From: CBDIHP01 sp965279195
GTDB taxonomy: Bacteria; Planctomycetota; Planctomycetia; Isosphaerales; Isosphaeraceae
Reading direction: 5' to 3'
Assembly: GCA_965279195.1 (NCBI GenBank)
Contig: CBDIHP010000033.1
Location: 1 to 64,000 of the forward strand
DNA: 64,000 nucleotides
Position 1 is the stretch's first letter; each line of letters begins with the position of its first letter. The position numbers and the translations under genes were made by a program. The notes beneath the pieces were generated by a model. It was given only the letters and a program-made list of their open reading frames with translations, was not told the DNA's origin and made no database searches. Positions 32,113-40,575 of the stretch are shown here, one piece after another.

Positions 32113-33009
32113 TGGCCCTCGTGAAGATCTCGGCCTTCCCGAAGTGCTACCTGGAGATCATGGGGCCCGGCCGACCGAAGTCGGTCTTCGACTGGATCGA
32201 GGAGGCGAAGAACCTCGACGCCGACGGCCTGGAGATGTACGAGGGGTTCTTCGAGAGTTTCGAGCCCACATACCTGGAAACGGTCGGGCGGGCGATCCGA
32301 GACGCCGGGTTCGCCATGCCGATGTTCTGCTGCTCGCCCGACTTCACCAACCCCGACCCCGACGGCCGCAAGCGGGCCCTCGACCGCCAGGTCGAGATGA
32401 TCCGCGCCACCCGGCAGCTCGGCGGCCCCCGCGCCGTCTGCCGGATCCTCTCGGGCCCTCGGTATCCCGAGGTCTCGCGCGAGCAGGGGGTGGCCTGGGG
32501 TCCTCGATTCTATCCGGGCCGTTCTGCCCGTTGCGCACGAATATGATGTCGCGCTGGGGATGGAGAACCACTACAAGGACGGCTTCTGGAAGTACCCCGA
32601 GTTCGCCCAGAAACAGGACGTCTTCCTCGAAATTGTCAACGCGATAGACGACCGCACGCACTTCGGCGTGCAGTACGACCCGTCGAATGCGATCGTCGCG
32701 GGGGACGATCCCATCGAATTGCTCAGACTGGTCGCCGATCGCGTCGTGAGCATGCACGCCAGCGACCGCTACCTGGCCGAGGGCACCACGCTCGACTCCC
32801 TCCGCCAGACCGACGGCACCCTCGGCTACTCGCCCAACCTCCGCCACGGCGTCACCGGCAAGGGTTTGAACGACTACGACGCCATCTTCCGAATCCTCGC
32901 CGCGCACAACTACCGCGGCTGGATCAGCATCGAGGACGGCATGAACGGCTTCGACGAGATGGCGGAGTCGCTGGCGTTCCTGCGGAAGATGGTATCCAGA
33001 TATTTCTAA
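32112..33009 (+). pseudogene. TIM-barrel sugar phosphate isomerase/epimerase, frameshifted
   Basis: The frame opens with MALVKISAFPKCYLEIMG and follows xylose-isomerase-like TIM barrels (DWIEEAKNLDADGLEMYEGFF, PMFCCSPDFTNPD) up to QGVAW. There the frame breaks. If the G4 run at 32497-32500 is read as G3, translation goes on through VLDSIRAVLPVAHEYDVALG into MENHYKDGFWKYPEF and the rest of the family (metal-site glutamates and histidines such as GMENH, MHASDRY, SIEDGMNG). The restored protein would be about 298 residues. Either the gene has recently broken or the base is a sequence error. It is coupled to the SGNH hydrolase gene. A programmed shift is unlikely, as no slippery heptamer or structure is seen. 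Confidence 0.8.
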
Positions 33010-33040
33010 TCTCGGCTGGGGTGTGGGGCGTCCGTGGCTG

Positions 33041-33206
33041 CGCTGGGCGCGGGTCTCCCGACCCCGCCCCTAGTGTCGCCGCGATTCACCACAAAACCGG
33101 GTCTCCAGACCCGTGTCCTTCGGGAACGCAACGGGTCAGGAGACCCGGTTGGGTGGTCCCCTTCGGTTACGGTAGGGGCCGGGTCGGGAGACCCTCGCAC
33201 AGCGCG
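33041..33206. repeat. family C hairpin element
   Basis: CGCTGGGCGCGGGTCTCCCG near 33041 pairs with the right end GTCGGGAGACCCTCGCACAGCG (33183-33204, 22 bases trimmed here to its core GGGAGACCCTCGC). Inner stems carry GGTCTCCAGACCC and GGAGACCC. It is the second copy of the element at 13029 and fills the spacer before the oxidoreductase gene. Confidence 0.68.
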
Positions 33207-33272
33207 TTTGCGTCTCGCTCGGCGTCGTGAACGGCCGTTTCGGAGACGACGCATACAATTGGGAGCCTGCCC

Positions 33273-34370
33273 GTGGAACCCGTTCGCGTTGCGCTCGTCG
33301 GCTGTGGCAAGGTCGGCGGAATCCATGCGTCGGCACTCAAGAGCTTGCCGATGGCCGACTTCGTCGCGGCGTGCGACGCCAGCCCCGACCGGGCGCGGGC
33401 GTTCGCCGAAAGGTACGGGGCGAGGCCGTTCTCGAACCTGCATGACATGTTCACGCAGGCCCGGCCCGAGGTCTTGCTGATCGGGACGCCCCACCCCTTG
33501 CACGCGGCGGCGACGATCGCGGCGGCGAAGGCCGGCGTGAATGTGCTGATCGAGAAGCCGATGGCGGCGAGCCTGGCGGATTGCGACGCGATGCTCCGCG
33601 CGGCGAGCGACCATGGCGTGACCCTCGGGGTCATCAGCCAGCGGCGTTGGTTCGAATCCGTGCTCAGGGTCAAGCAGGCCATCGACGCGGGCAAGATCGG
33701 ACGCCCCGCGCTGGGTCTGGTCACGATGCTCTCCTGGCGGGACGAGGCGTACTACCGCTCCGATCCCTGGCGAGGCCGCTGGGACACCGAGGGGGGCGGC
33801 GTGCTCGTGAACCAGGCGCCGCATCACCTGGATTTATTACGATGGATGATGGGGGAGATCGAGGAGATCAGCGGAGCCTGGGCGAATTTGAATCACCCAT
33901 TCGTCGAGGTCGAGGACACGGCGGTCGCCACCCTGCGGTTCAAGGGCGGCGGCCTGGGTTCGATCGTGGTCAGCCTGTCGCAGAAGCCGGGTCTCTACAC
34001 CAAGATCCATATTCACGGGACGTCGGGCGCCTCGGTCGGGGTCGAGACCGACCGGGGCGCGACGTTCATCGCGGGCATGACCGGCATCGCCGAACCGCCC
34101 TGGAATGACCTCTGGACCGTCCCCGGCGAGGAAGATGCCCTGGCCCGGTTCGAGGCGGAGGACCGGGCGCGGTTCGCGACGATCGACCCGACCGTCGCGT
34201 ACCACGCGCACCAGATCGAGGACTTCCTGATCGCCGTGCGGGAGAATCGGCCGCCGATGGTGACGGGTCTCGACGGCCGCGAAGTGGTGGCGATCTTCAC
34301 GGCGATCTACCGCTCGCAGGCCGAGCGGCGGCCGATCCTCATGGAGGAGCTGGCGTTCAGGAACGGATGA
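33273..34370 (+). CDS. Gfo/Idh/MocA family oxidoreductase
   Basis: This 365-residue NAD(P)-dependent sugar dehydrogenase-type enzyme has the Rossmann motif VGCGKVGGIHA (residues 9-19), the acidic residue after strand 2 (AACDASPDRA) and the catalytic-lysine motif VLIEKPMA. A C-terminal alpha/beta domain carries GGGVLVNQAPHHLDLLRWMMG, with the conserved QAxHxxDL signature. It probably oxidises or isomerises a sugar or inositol, in line with the preceding sugar isomerase. It starts at GTG with GGGAG 7 bases upstream. Its last 14 bases overlap the end of the convergent YqeY gene. Confidence 0.88.
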   Translation: MEPVRVALVGCGKVGGIHASALKSLPMADFVAACDASPDRARAFAERYGARPFSNLHDMFTQARPEVLLIGTPHPLHAAATIAAAKAGVNVLIEKPMAASLADCDAMLRAASDHGVTLGVISQRRWFESVLRVKQAIDAGKIGRPALGLVTMLSWRDEAYYRSDPWRGRWDTEGGGVLVNQAPHHLDLLRWMMGEIEEISGAWANLNHPFVEVEDTAVATLRFKGGGLGSIVVSLSQKPGLYTKIHIHGTSGASVGVETDRGATFIAGMTGIAEPPWNDLWTVPGEEDALARFEAEDRARFATIDPTVAYHAHQIEDFLIAVRENRPPMVTGLDGREVVAIFTAIYRSQAERRPILMEELAFRNG

Positions 34371-34755
34371 GGGCGACGGCGGCCTTGACGTCGTCGCTCT
34401 CGACCTGCTCCCCGGCCAGCGACTTCATCGCGACGCCCATCGCCATGCCGTCCTTGGGGGCGGCCTTGATCTGCTCGGCCACCGGGGCGAGCTTCTCGGC
34501 GATCTGCTCGGGCGTGAGGACGGGCGGCAGCCATTCCAGGATCAGGGCCACTTCCTCGGGCGTGAACGTCGTCTGGCCGGACTTCGCCTCCTTCACGACC
34601 CCGCGCATCTTCTTGATGGCGTCGGCGTCGGAGAGTTCCTCGCCCGTGCCGAGGGTCAGGCCCGCCATCCAGTACCGAAGGAAGTTCGTGCGCGCGGTGT
34701 CCCGCGCCTTCATGGACTCTTTGAGCTGCGCCCGCATCCGCTGAACGATCGTCAT
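34357..34755 (-). CDS. yqeY: GatB/YqeY domain protein
   Basis: This 132-residue YqeY family protein is alpha-helical and resembles the C-terminal tail domain of GatB, which contacts tRNA in Glu-tRNA amidotransferase. Typical parts are the start with LKESMKARDTARTNFLRYW, the core EEVALILEWLPPVLTPEQI and the GMAMGVAMKSLAGE motif. The stand-alone protein's role is not settled. AGGA lies about 7 bases upstream of the ATG. It is tail-to-tail with the Gfo/Idh gene and has the ThuA gene behind it on the same strand. Confidence 0.82.
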   Translation of the reverse strand: MTIVQRMRAQLKESMKARDTARTNFLRYWMAGLTLGTGEELSDADAIKKMRGVVKEAKSGQTTFTPEEVALILEWLPPVLTPEQIAEKLAPVAEQIKAAPKDGMAMGVAMKSLAGEQVESDDVKAAVALIRS

Positions 34756-34897
34756 GTCCGTGTCCTGTCGCGACGGAGGACCGATCCGCCCGGGACGCCC
34801 GACGGGGGCACCTGGGCACGACCGGCCCTCCACTTCAAGCGCTATCGTAACAAAGGACAGCCGCCGGGGTGGTCCGGGTTCGGCCGCCCGGACGGGG

Positions 34898-35917
34898 TCA
34901 CTTGTCGAGGAGGTCCGAGGGCTTCACCTTGCCCTTGTAGTCCTTGATGAAGCCGTAGAATTCCGGCTTGTAGTCGCCGACGATGGCCACCTCGGTCTTG
35001 TCGGTGATCTTGTCGTCGAGGCCGACGGCCCAGTAGACGGCGTTGACGAGCAGGCGGCGGAGCCCCTCGTTCTCGAGGTCGGTGGCCGCGCCCATGGTAG
35101 TGGTGAAGACCCGGGCGGGCTTGCCGGCCTTGCCGGTGAACGTCTTGACCCAGGCGACGGGCATCATCGGGTCGTTCTTCTTGCCCTCGACCGGCGGGTC
35201 GGCCGGCTTCATGCCCTTGAGGACCTGGCCGAGGATCAGCGGCTTGCTGTCGCCGGGCAGGGGGAGCCGGACGCCGTAGACATCGGTGCCGCCCCAGATG
35301 TCGCCGTCCTTGATCCCGCGGAGGATGGGGTGCGAGGCCTCATCCTTCGCCACGATCCCCCGGGTGCTCTCGGACTTGTGACCGCCGTGGTGGCTGATCC
35401 AGGTCTCGCCGAGGACCTGCCGGCCGAAGCCGCCGTCCCACTCCTTGCTGGTCCAGGAGTAGTGGTCGAAGGTCTTGCCCTTCTTGATGTTGAAGGCGTG
35501 TGTGGCGGTCCGCAGGCCGATGACCGGTCGGCCCGACTCGACGTAGTTCACGATGTGCGACATCTGCTCGTCCGGGAGGTCGCGGAATCGGGTGGCGATG
35601 ATCATCAGGTCGGCGTTGTCCAGGGCGTCGAGGCCCGGGATGTTGTCGCTCTGGTTCGGGTTGATCAGGCCGGTCTTGGGCTCGATCGCGAACAGGACCG
35701 TGCACTTGAAGCCGTGTCGCTTCGAGAGGATCTTCGCGAGCTGCGGGAGCCCCTGCTCGGAGCGATATTCCTCGTCGCCGCTGATCAGGACGACGTGCTT
35801 CCCCTTGCCCGGCCCTTCGCCCCCTTCGAGGGTGATCCAGGGATCCTCGGCGCGAACGGCCGAGGCGAGGCTGAGGGCGATCGTGGCGGCGAACGCGAGC
35901 GGTCGGAGGCGAACCAT
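34898..35917 (-). CDS. ThuA-like domain protein, secreted
   Basis: This 339-residue protein has a signal peptide (PLAFAATIALSLASAVRAED) and a ThuA-like, glutamine-amidotransferase-related fold. Key parts are HVVLISGDEEYRSEQGLPQLAKIL, DLMIIATRFRDLPDEQM and the elbow VIGLRTATHAF, where the amidotransferase nucleophile Cys is replaced by Thr/Ala, as is normal for ThuA. The family is linked to sugar metabolism (trehalose utilisation) and is very common beside PVC-type haem proteins, which here is encoded divergently 207 bases away. GGGAG lies 8 bases upstream of the ATG. Confidence 0.85.
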   Translation of the reverse strand: MVRLRPLAFAATIALSLASAVRAEDPWITLEGGEGPGKGKHVVLISGDEEYRSEQGLPQLAKILSKRHGFKCTVLFAIEPKTGLINPNQSDNIPGLDALDNADLMIIATRFRDLPDEQMSHIVNYVESGRPVIGLRTATHAFNIKKGKTFDHYSWTSKEWDGGFGRQVLGETWISHHGGHKSESTRGIVAKDEASHPILRGIKDGDIWGGTDVYGVRLPLPGDSKPLILGQVLKGMKPADPPVEGKKNDPMMPVAWVKTFTGKAGKPARVFTTTMGAATDLENEGLRRLLVNAVYWAVGLDDKITDKTEVAIVGDYKPEFYGFIKDYKGKVKPSDLLDK

Positions 35918-36124
35918 GGCGTGAGGCTCCCTGGCGCGGTGCGGTTCGGCGGGTTGTGGACACGCGATGTCGGCATGTTATCGCCCCCGGGCGGCGGGCG
36001 AAACCGTCTGGAGCGCCGGGCGGCGGGGTCGGCCGCCTCTGGCGATCCGGGGGCATCTCGATTATGACAATCGGATCGGCCATCCCCGCCGCCTCGCCCG
36101 TTGCACCCGCCCCGGAGCCCACCC

Positions 36125-39100
36125 TTGCGACGCCAGAACATCTCAATCGGCGTGATCGCCGCCGTCGCCCTCCTCACCGCCCCGGCCGCCCGCGCGGGGG
36201 AAGTCACGCTCGACGGCAAGACCTTCCGCCTACCCGACGGGTTCGTCCTGGAGAAGGTCGCCGGGCCACCGCTGGTCGACCGCCCGATCGTCGCCGCGTT
36301 CGACCAGGAGGGACGCCTCTACGTCGCCGACTCCTCCGGTTCCAACGACCCGATCAAGAAGCAGCTCGAAGAGAAGCCGCACCGGATCGTCCGACTGGAG
36401 GATACCGACGGCGATGGCAAGTTCGACAAGCGGACGGTCTTCGCCGACAAGATGATGTTCCCCGAGGGGACCCTCTGGCGCGACGGCTCGCTCTACGTCT
36501 CGGCCCCGCCCGTCATCTGGAAGCTGACCGACACCGACGACGACGGCGTGGCCGATCGGCGCGAAGAGTGGCTCGACGCCAAGACGCTGACCGGCTGCGC
36601 CAACGACCTCCACGGCCCCTACGACGGCCCCGACGGCTGGATCTACTGGTGCAAGGGGGCCTTCGCGGAGCAGACCTACGAGCGCCCGGGCAAGTCGCCG
36701 CTGGTGACCAAGGCCTCGCACATCTTCCGGCGTAGGGCGGAAGGCGGGCCGGTCGAGACGGTGATGACCGGCGGGATGGATAATCCCGTCGACGTGACCT
36801 TCACCCCCGGCGGCGAGCGGGTCTTCACCACGACGTTCTTCCAGTACCCCGCCGGCGGCAAACGCGACGGCCTGATCCACGCGATCTACGGCGGCGTTTA
36901 CGGCAAGGTCCACGCGGTTCTGGACAACCACGTCTGGACCGGCCCCGACGTCATGCCCGTGCTCGTCCACCTCGGACCGGCGGCCCCGGCGGGCCTGACC
37001 ACGTTCGAGTCGGACGGGTTCGGCCCCGCCTATCGCAACAACCTCTTCGCTTGCCAGTTCAACCTCCAGCGCGTGAGCCGGCACGCCCTCAAGCCCGACG
37101 GCGGCACGTTCGCCCCGACGAACGAGGATTTCCTGGTCTCGACCCACCACGACTTCCACCCGACCGACACCTTCGAGGACGCCGACGGCAGCCTGATCGT
37201 CGTGGACACCGGCGGCTGGTACAAGCTCTGCTGCCCGACCTCGATCTTCCACAAGCCGGACGTCCTCGGCGCGATCTACCGGATCCGCAGGGCCGGGGCG
37301 CCGAAGGTGGATGACCCGCGCGGGCTCAAGATCGACTGGGCGAAGCAGACGCCCGGGCAGCTCGCGACCCTCCTGGCCGACCCCCGCCTGGCCGTCCGCA
37401 AGCGGGCGGTCGAGGGGCTCGGCAAGCTCGGCGCGGCCTCCGTCCCGGCGCTCCGTGGGGTCGTCGAGATGGGACAGTCGGCCGACGCCCGGCGCCTGGC
37501 GGTCTGGGCCTCGGCCCGGATCGATGATGAATCCGCCCGCGAGGTCGCCCGCAAGGCGCTGCCGGATGGGAACGAGGACGTCCGCCAGGCGGCCTTGCAC
37601 GCCATCGGCGTCCGTCGCGACAAGGCGGCGGTCTCGGCGCTCTTGCCGGTCCTCCGGAGCAATTCCGACCAGAACCGTCGCGCCGCCGCCGAGGCCCTCG
37701 GGCGGATCGGCGACCCCTCGGCCGTCCCCGCGTTGCTCCAGGCGCTCAGCGCCAGGAACGACCGGGCCCTCTCCCATGCGTTCACCTACGCCCTCTACGA
37801 GATCGGCGACGCGAAGGCCACGGCCGCCGGGCTCGCCAGCGGTAGCCCCGAGACCCGCAAGGGGGCGCTCGTCGCGCTCGACCAGATGGGGGCGAAGGAC
37901 CTCGACGCGAAGGTCGCGGCCGGCCTGCTCGCCTCGACCAGCGGCGAGGTCCGCGACGCCGCCGCGTGGGTCATCGGCCGGCATCCGGAATGGGCCGAGG
38001 TCCTGACCGGGCAACTCGCGGAGCGTCTCAAGTCGGCCAATCTCGACGCGAAGGCCCGCGAAGAACTGGCCGGGCTCCTGGCGAAGTTCGCCGGCTCGAA
38101 GCCGGTGGCCCAGCTCCTCGGCGAGACGGTCGCCTCGGACTCCGCCGGCGAATCGGCCCGGCGGGTCGCCTTGCTGGCGATGTCGCAGGCGACCCTCAAG
38201 GCCGCCCCGACGGCCTGGCTGGAGTCTTTGGCGAAGGCATCGCGCAAGGGCGACCTCTTGAAGGAGGTCGTCGCGACGGCCAGGAGCCTGCCCGCGCCGG
38301 CGTCGGCCCCGGCCGCTTGGACCGAGGCGTTGCTCCAGGTGGCGGACAACCCCGCGCTGGGGAATGACGTCCGGCTGGATGCCTATCTGACGCTCCCCGC
38401 CGCCGCCATCCCCGCCACGCCGACCCGGCTCACCTATCTGCTCGGGCTCCTGGGTGAGGACAACCCGGTCGCTCTCCGGACGGCGTCGGCGGACGTGCTC
38501 GGGCGGATCAAGCTCGAACCGGCTCAGGTGGAGCAGGTCATCGAGGCCATCCGCGAGGCCGGGCCGCTCGAGGTGAACCGCCTTCTTGGCGCGTTCGACG
38601 CCGCCTCGGCCCGGACGGAACCGCTGGGAAAGAAACTGGTCCAGGCGTTGAAGGGGTCGAACGCACGGGGCAGCCTGCGGGTCGAGGCGCTCAAGCCGCG
38701 CTTCGAGAAGTTCCCCACGCCGGTCCGCAAGGATGCCGAGGAACTCTACGCGGTCCTCGACGCCGAGAACGCCAAGCAGCGCGCCAAGCTGGAGTCGCTG
38801 CTGTCGTCGATCACCGCGAAGTCCGGTGACATCCGGCGCGGACAGGCGGTCTTCGCCGGTCCGAAGGCGGCCTGCCGGACCTGCCACTCGATCGGCTACG
38901 TCGGCGGCAAGGTCGGCCCGGACCTCTCGAAGATCGGCGGCATCCGCTCGGAGCGCGACCTGCTCGAAGCCATCGTGCTGCCCAGCGCCAGCTTCGTCCG
39001 GAGCTACGAGCCGATCGTTGTCTCGACCAAGGACGGCAAGGTCTACGCGGGGATCCTCAAGAACGACGCCAAGGATGAGGTCGTCCTGACGATCAACGCC

Positions 39101-39241
39101 ACCGAGGAAGCCCGGATCCCCCGGGCCCAGATCGACGAGATGAAGCCGGGGAATGTCTCGGTCATGCCCGCCGGCCTCGACCAGCAGCTCACGCCCGAGA
39201 ACCTCGCCGACCTCATCGCCTTCCTGAAGGCATGCAAGTAA
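36125..39241 (+). CDS. PVC-type haem-binding protein: sugar-dehydrogenase-like propeller, HEAT repeats and cytochrome c domain
   Basis: This protein of about 1038 residues starts with a signal peptide (ISIGVIAAVALLTAPAARAG). Residues about 30-400 form a membrane-bound dehydrogenase-type beta-propeller, with FRLPDGFVLEKVAGPP, VAAFDQEGRLYVADSSG and TDGDGKFD calcium-like loops. HEAT-type helical repeats fill about 410-850 (for example VRKRAVEGLGKLG and NRRAAAEALGRIGDPS). A short cytochrome c domain ends the chain with CRTCH (Cys917-His921) and KVGPDLSKIGG. This family is a PVC-phylum hallmark, probably oxidising sugars and passing electrons to the haem. The TTG start is used because GGAG lies 7 bases upstream. 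Confidence 0.88.
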   Translation: MRRQNISIGVIAAVALLTAPAARAGEVTLDGKTFRLPDGFVLEKVAGPPLVDRPIVAAFDQEGRLYVADSSGSNDPIKKQLEEKPHRIVRLEDTDGDGKFDKRTVFADKMMFPEGTLWRDGSLYVSAPPVIWKLTDTDDDGVADRREEWLDAKTLTGCANDLHGPYDGPDGWIYWCKGAFAEQTYERPGKSPLVTKASHIFRRRAEGGPVETVMTGGMDNPVDVTFTPGGERVFTTTFFQYPAGGKRDGLIHAIYGGVYGKVHAVLDNHVWTGPDVMPVLVHLGPAAPAGLTTFESDGFGPAYRNNLFACQFNLQRVSRHALKPDGGTFAPTNEDFLVSTHHDFHPTDTFEDADGSLIVVDTGGWYKLCCPTSIFHKPDVLGAIYRIRRAGAPKVDDPRGLKIDWAKQTPGQLATLLADPRLAVRKRAVEGLGKLGAASVPALRGVVEMGQSADARRLAVWASARIDDESAREVARKALPDGNEDVRQAALHAIGVRRDKAAVSALLPVLRSNSDQNRRAAAEALGRIGDPSAVPALLQALSARNDRALSHAFTYALYEIGDAKATAAGLASGSPETRKGALVALDQMGAKDLDAKVAAGLLASTSGEVRDAAAWVIGRHPEWAEVLTGQLAERLKSANLDAKAREELAGLLAKFAGSKPVAQLLGETVASDSAGESARRVALLAMSQATLKAAPTAWLESLAKASRKGDLLKEVVATARSLPAPASAPAAWTEALLQVADNPALGNDVRLDAYLTLPAAAIPATPTRLTYLLGLLGEDNPVALRTASADVLGRIKLEPAQVEQVIEAIREAGPLEVNRLLGAFDAASARTEPLGKKLVQALKGSNARGSLRVEALKPRFEKFPTPVRKDAEELYAVLDAENAKQRAKLESLLSSITAKSGDIRRGQAVFAGPKAACRTCHSIGYVGGKVGPDLSKIGGIRSERDLLEAIVLPSASFVRSYEPIVVSTKDGKVYAGILKNDAKDEVVLTINATEEARIPRAQIDEMKPGNVSVMPAGLDQQLTPENLADLIAFLKACK

Positions 39242-39256
39242 TCGAATGTCCTCACG

Positions 39257-39288
39257 CGGCCGCCTCGTCCGGGGCGGCCGTTTCCTTT
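39257..39288 (+). terminator. rho-independent terminator after the PVC haem protein gene
   Basis: CGGCCGCC (39257-39264) pairs with GGCGGCCG (39273-39280), followed by TTTCCTTT. It lies only 15 bases after the stop and before the lactonase gene, so the lactonase probably relies on read-through or its own start within about 20 bases. Confidence 0.7.
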
Positions 39289-39311
39289 CTCGCACCAGGG
39301 AATCGCGCACC

Positions 39312-40457
39312 ATGACCCACTTCGGCATGCACCTCCTCGCCGCGTCGCTCGCGGTCGGGGTCTTCTTCTCGGCCGGACGCACCCAGGCCCAGACGTACCA
39401 CGTCTACGTCGGCACCTACACCGACGGCATGAGCCAGGGGATCTACCGGCTCGAACTCGACACGGCCACCGGCAAGCTGTCCGAGCCCCAGCTCGTCGCC
39501 AAGGCCAAGAACCCCTCGTTCCTGGCGATCCACCCCTCGGGCAAGATGCTCTACGCCGTCTCGGAAGTCGACGGCGCCAAGGGCGGTGCGGTGATCGGCT
39601 ACGGTCTCGATCCCAAGTCGGGCGCCCTCACCCCGATCAATCACAGCTCGACGGTCGGCGCCGGCCCTTGCCACCTGGTCGTGGACAAGACGGGCAAGAA
39701 CGTGCTGGTGGCGAACTACGGCGGCGGGTCGAGCGCGGTCATCCCGATCGGAGACGGCGGCAAGCTCGGCGAGGCGTCCTGCTTCGTACAGCACAAGGGT
39801 TCCAGCGTCGATCCGGGCCGCCAGAAGGAGCCCCACGCCCACTCGATCAACCTCGACGCGGCCAACAAGCACGCATTCGTCGCCGACCTCGGGCTCGACA
39901 AGGTGCTCGTCTACAAGTTCGACCCCGACGCCGGCACGATCACCGCGCAGGAGCCCGCCGGCAAGGTCAAGCCGGGCTCGGGTCCCCGTCACTTTGCGTT
40001 CTCGAAGGACGGCAAGCATGCGTATGTGATCAGCGAGATGGGCAACACGGTCACGGTGTTCGACTACGACGCCGACAAGGGCACGCTCGCCGACGTCCAG
40101 AGCATCTCGACCCTGCCCGAGGACTTCAAGGGCACCAGCTACACCGCCGAGGTCGTCGTGCACCCCTCCGGCAAGTTCGTCTACGGCTCGAACCGGGGCC
40201 ACGACAGCCTCGCCGTCTTCTCGGCCGATCCCGAGACGGGCAAGCTGACCCTGGTCGACGTCACCAAGACCGGCGGCAAGACCCCGCGCAACTTCGCGAT
40301 CGACCCGACCGGCAAGTACGTCCTGGCCGAGAACCAGGGGAGCAACTCGATCGTCGTCTTCGCCGTCGATCAAGCCACCGGCAAGCTCACCCCCACGGGC
40401 CAGACCGTGAAGGTCGGCGCGCCGGTGTGCGTGAAGTTCCTGCCGAAGGCGGAATGA
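39312..40457 (+). CDS. lactonase family protein (YbhE-type seven-bladed propeller), secreted
   Basis: This 381-residue protein has a signal peptide (LLAASLAVGVFFSAGRTQAQ) and then a seven-bladed propeller of the 6-phosphogluconolactonase/YbhE (Pgl) family. Hallmarks are YVGTYTDGMSQGIYRLELD at the start, NPSFLAIHPSGKMLYAVSE, GAGPCHLVVDKTGKNVLVANYGGG, and KPGSGPRHFAFSKDGKHAYVISE. Because it is exported, the natural substrate is more likely an extracellular lactone or a sugar-acid lactone than 6-phosphogluconolactone. It would suit the oxidising PVC protein upstream by opening the lactones formed. Confidence 0.88.
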   Translation: MTHFGMHLLAASLAVGVFFSAGRTQAQTYHVYVGTYTDGMSQGIYRLELDTATGKLSEPQLVAKAKNPSFLAIHPSGKMLYAVSEVDGAKGGAVIGYGLDPKSGALTPINHSSTVGAGPCHLVVDKTGKNVLVANYGGGSSAVIPIGDGGKLGEASCFVQHKGSSVDPGRQKEPHAHSINLDAANKHAFVADLGLDKVLVYKFDPDAGTITAQEPAGKVKPGSGPRHFAFSKDGKHAYVISEMGNTVTVFDYDADKGTLADVQSISTLPEDFKGTSYTAEVVVHPSGKFVYGSNRGHDSLAVFSADPETGKLTLVDVTKTGGKTPRNFAIDPTGKYVLAENQGSNSIVVFAVDQATGKLTPTGQTVKVGAPVCVKFLPKAE

Positions 40458-40460
40458 CCG

Positions 40461-40575
40461 TAGGGTGTGGTGGCCGCCTCCTCGCGGCCTCCGCACCGAG
40501 ATCGTGACCAGGGAATCGGTCGGGAAATCGCGTCATGGCGTTCATCGGTGCGGAGGCCGCGGCCACCGCACCCTA
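40461..40575. repeat. family G hairpin element; right TAG is the amidase stop codon
   Basis: TAGGGTGTGGTGGCCGC on the left pairs with GCGGCCACCGCACCCTA on the right, and CCTCCGCACCG / CGGTGCGGAGG forms the inner stem. The right end, read on the minus strand, begins with the TAG that ends the amidase gene; the left end begins three bases after the lactonase stop. Confidence 0.7.

Noticed and set aside
32490..32560. Programmed ribosomal frameshift in the sugar isomerase gene
   Set aside because: No slippery heptamer, internal Shine-Dalgarno or stable downstream hairpin was seen, and the family has no known frameshifting.
36230..39382. A very long open frame antisense to the PVC haem protein gene
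   Set aside because: Codon bias in high-GC DNA often keeps the opposite strand open. The translation is Arg/Gly/Glu-rich with no domain, while the plus strand shows clear family motifs.
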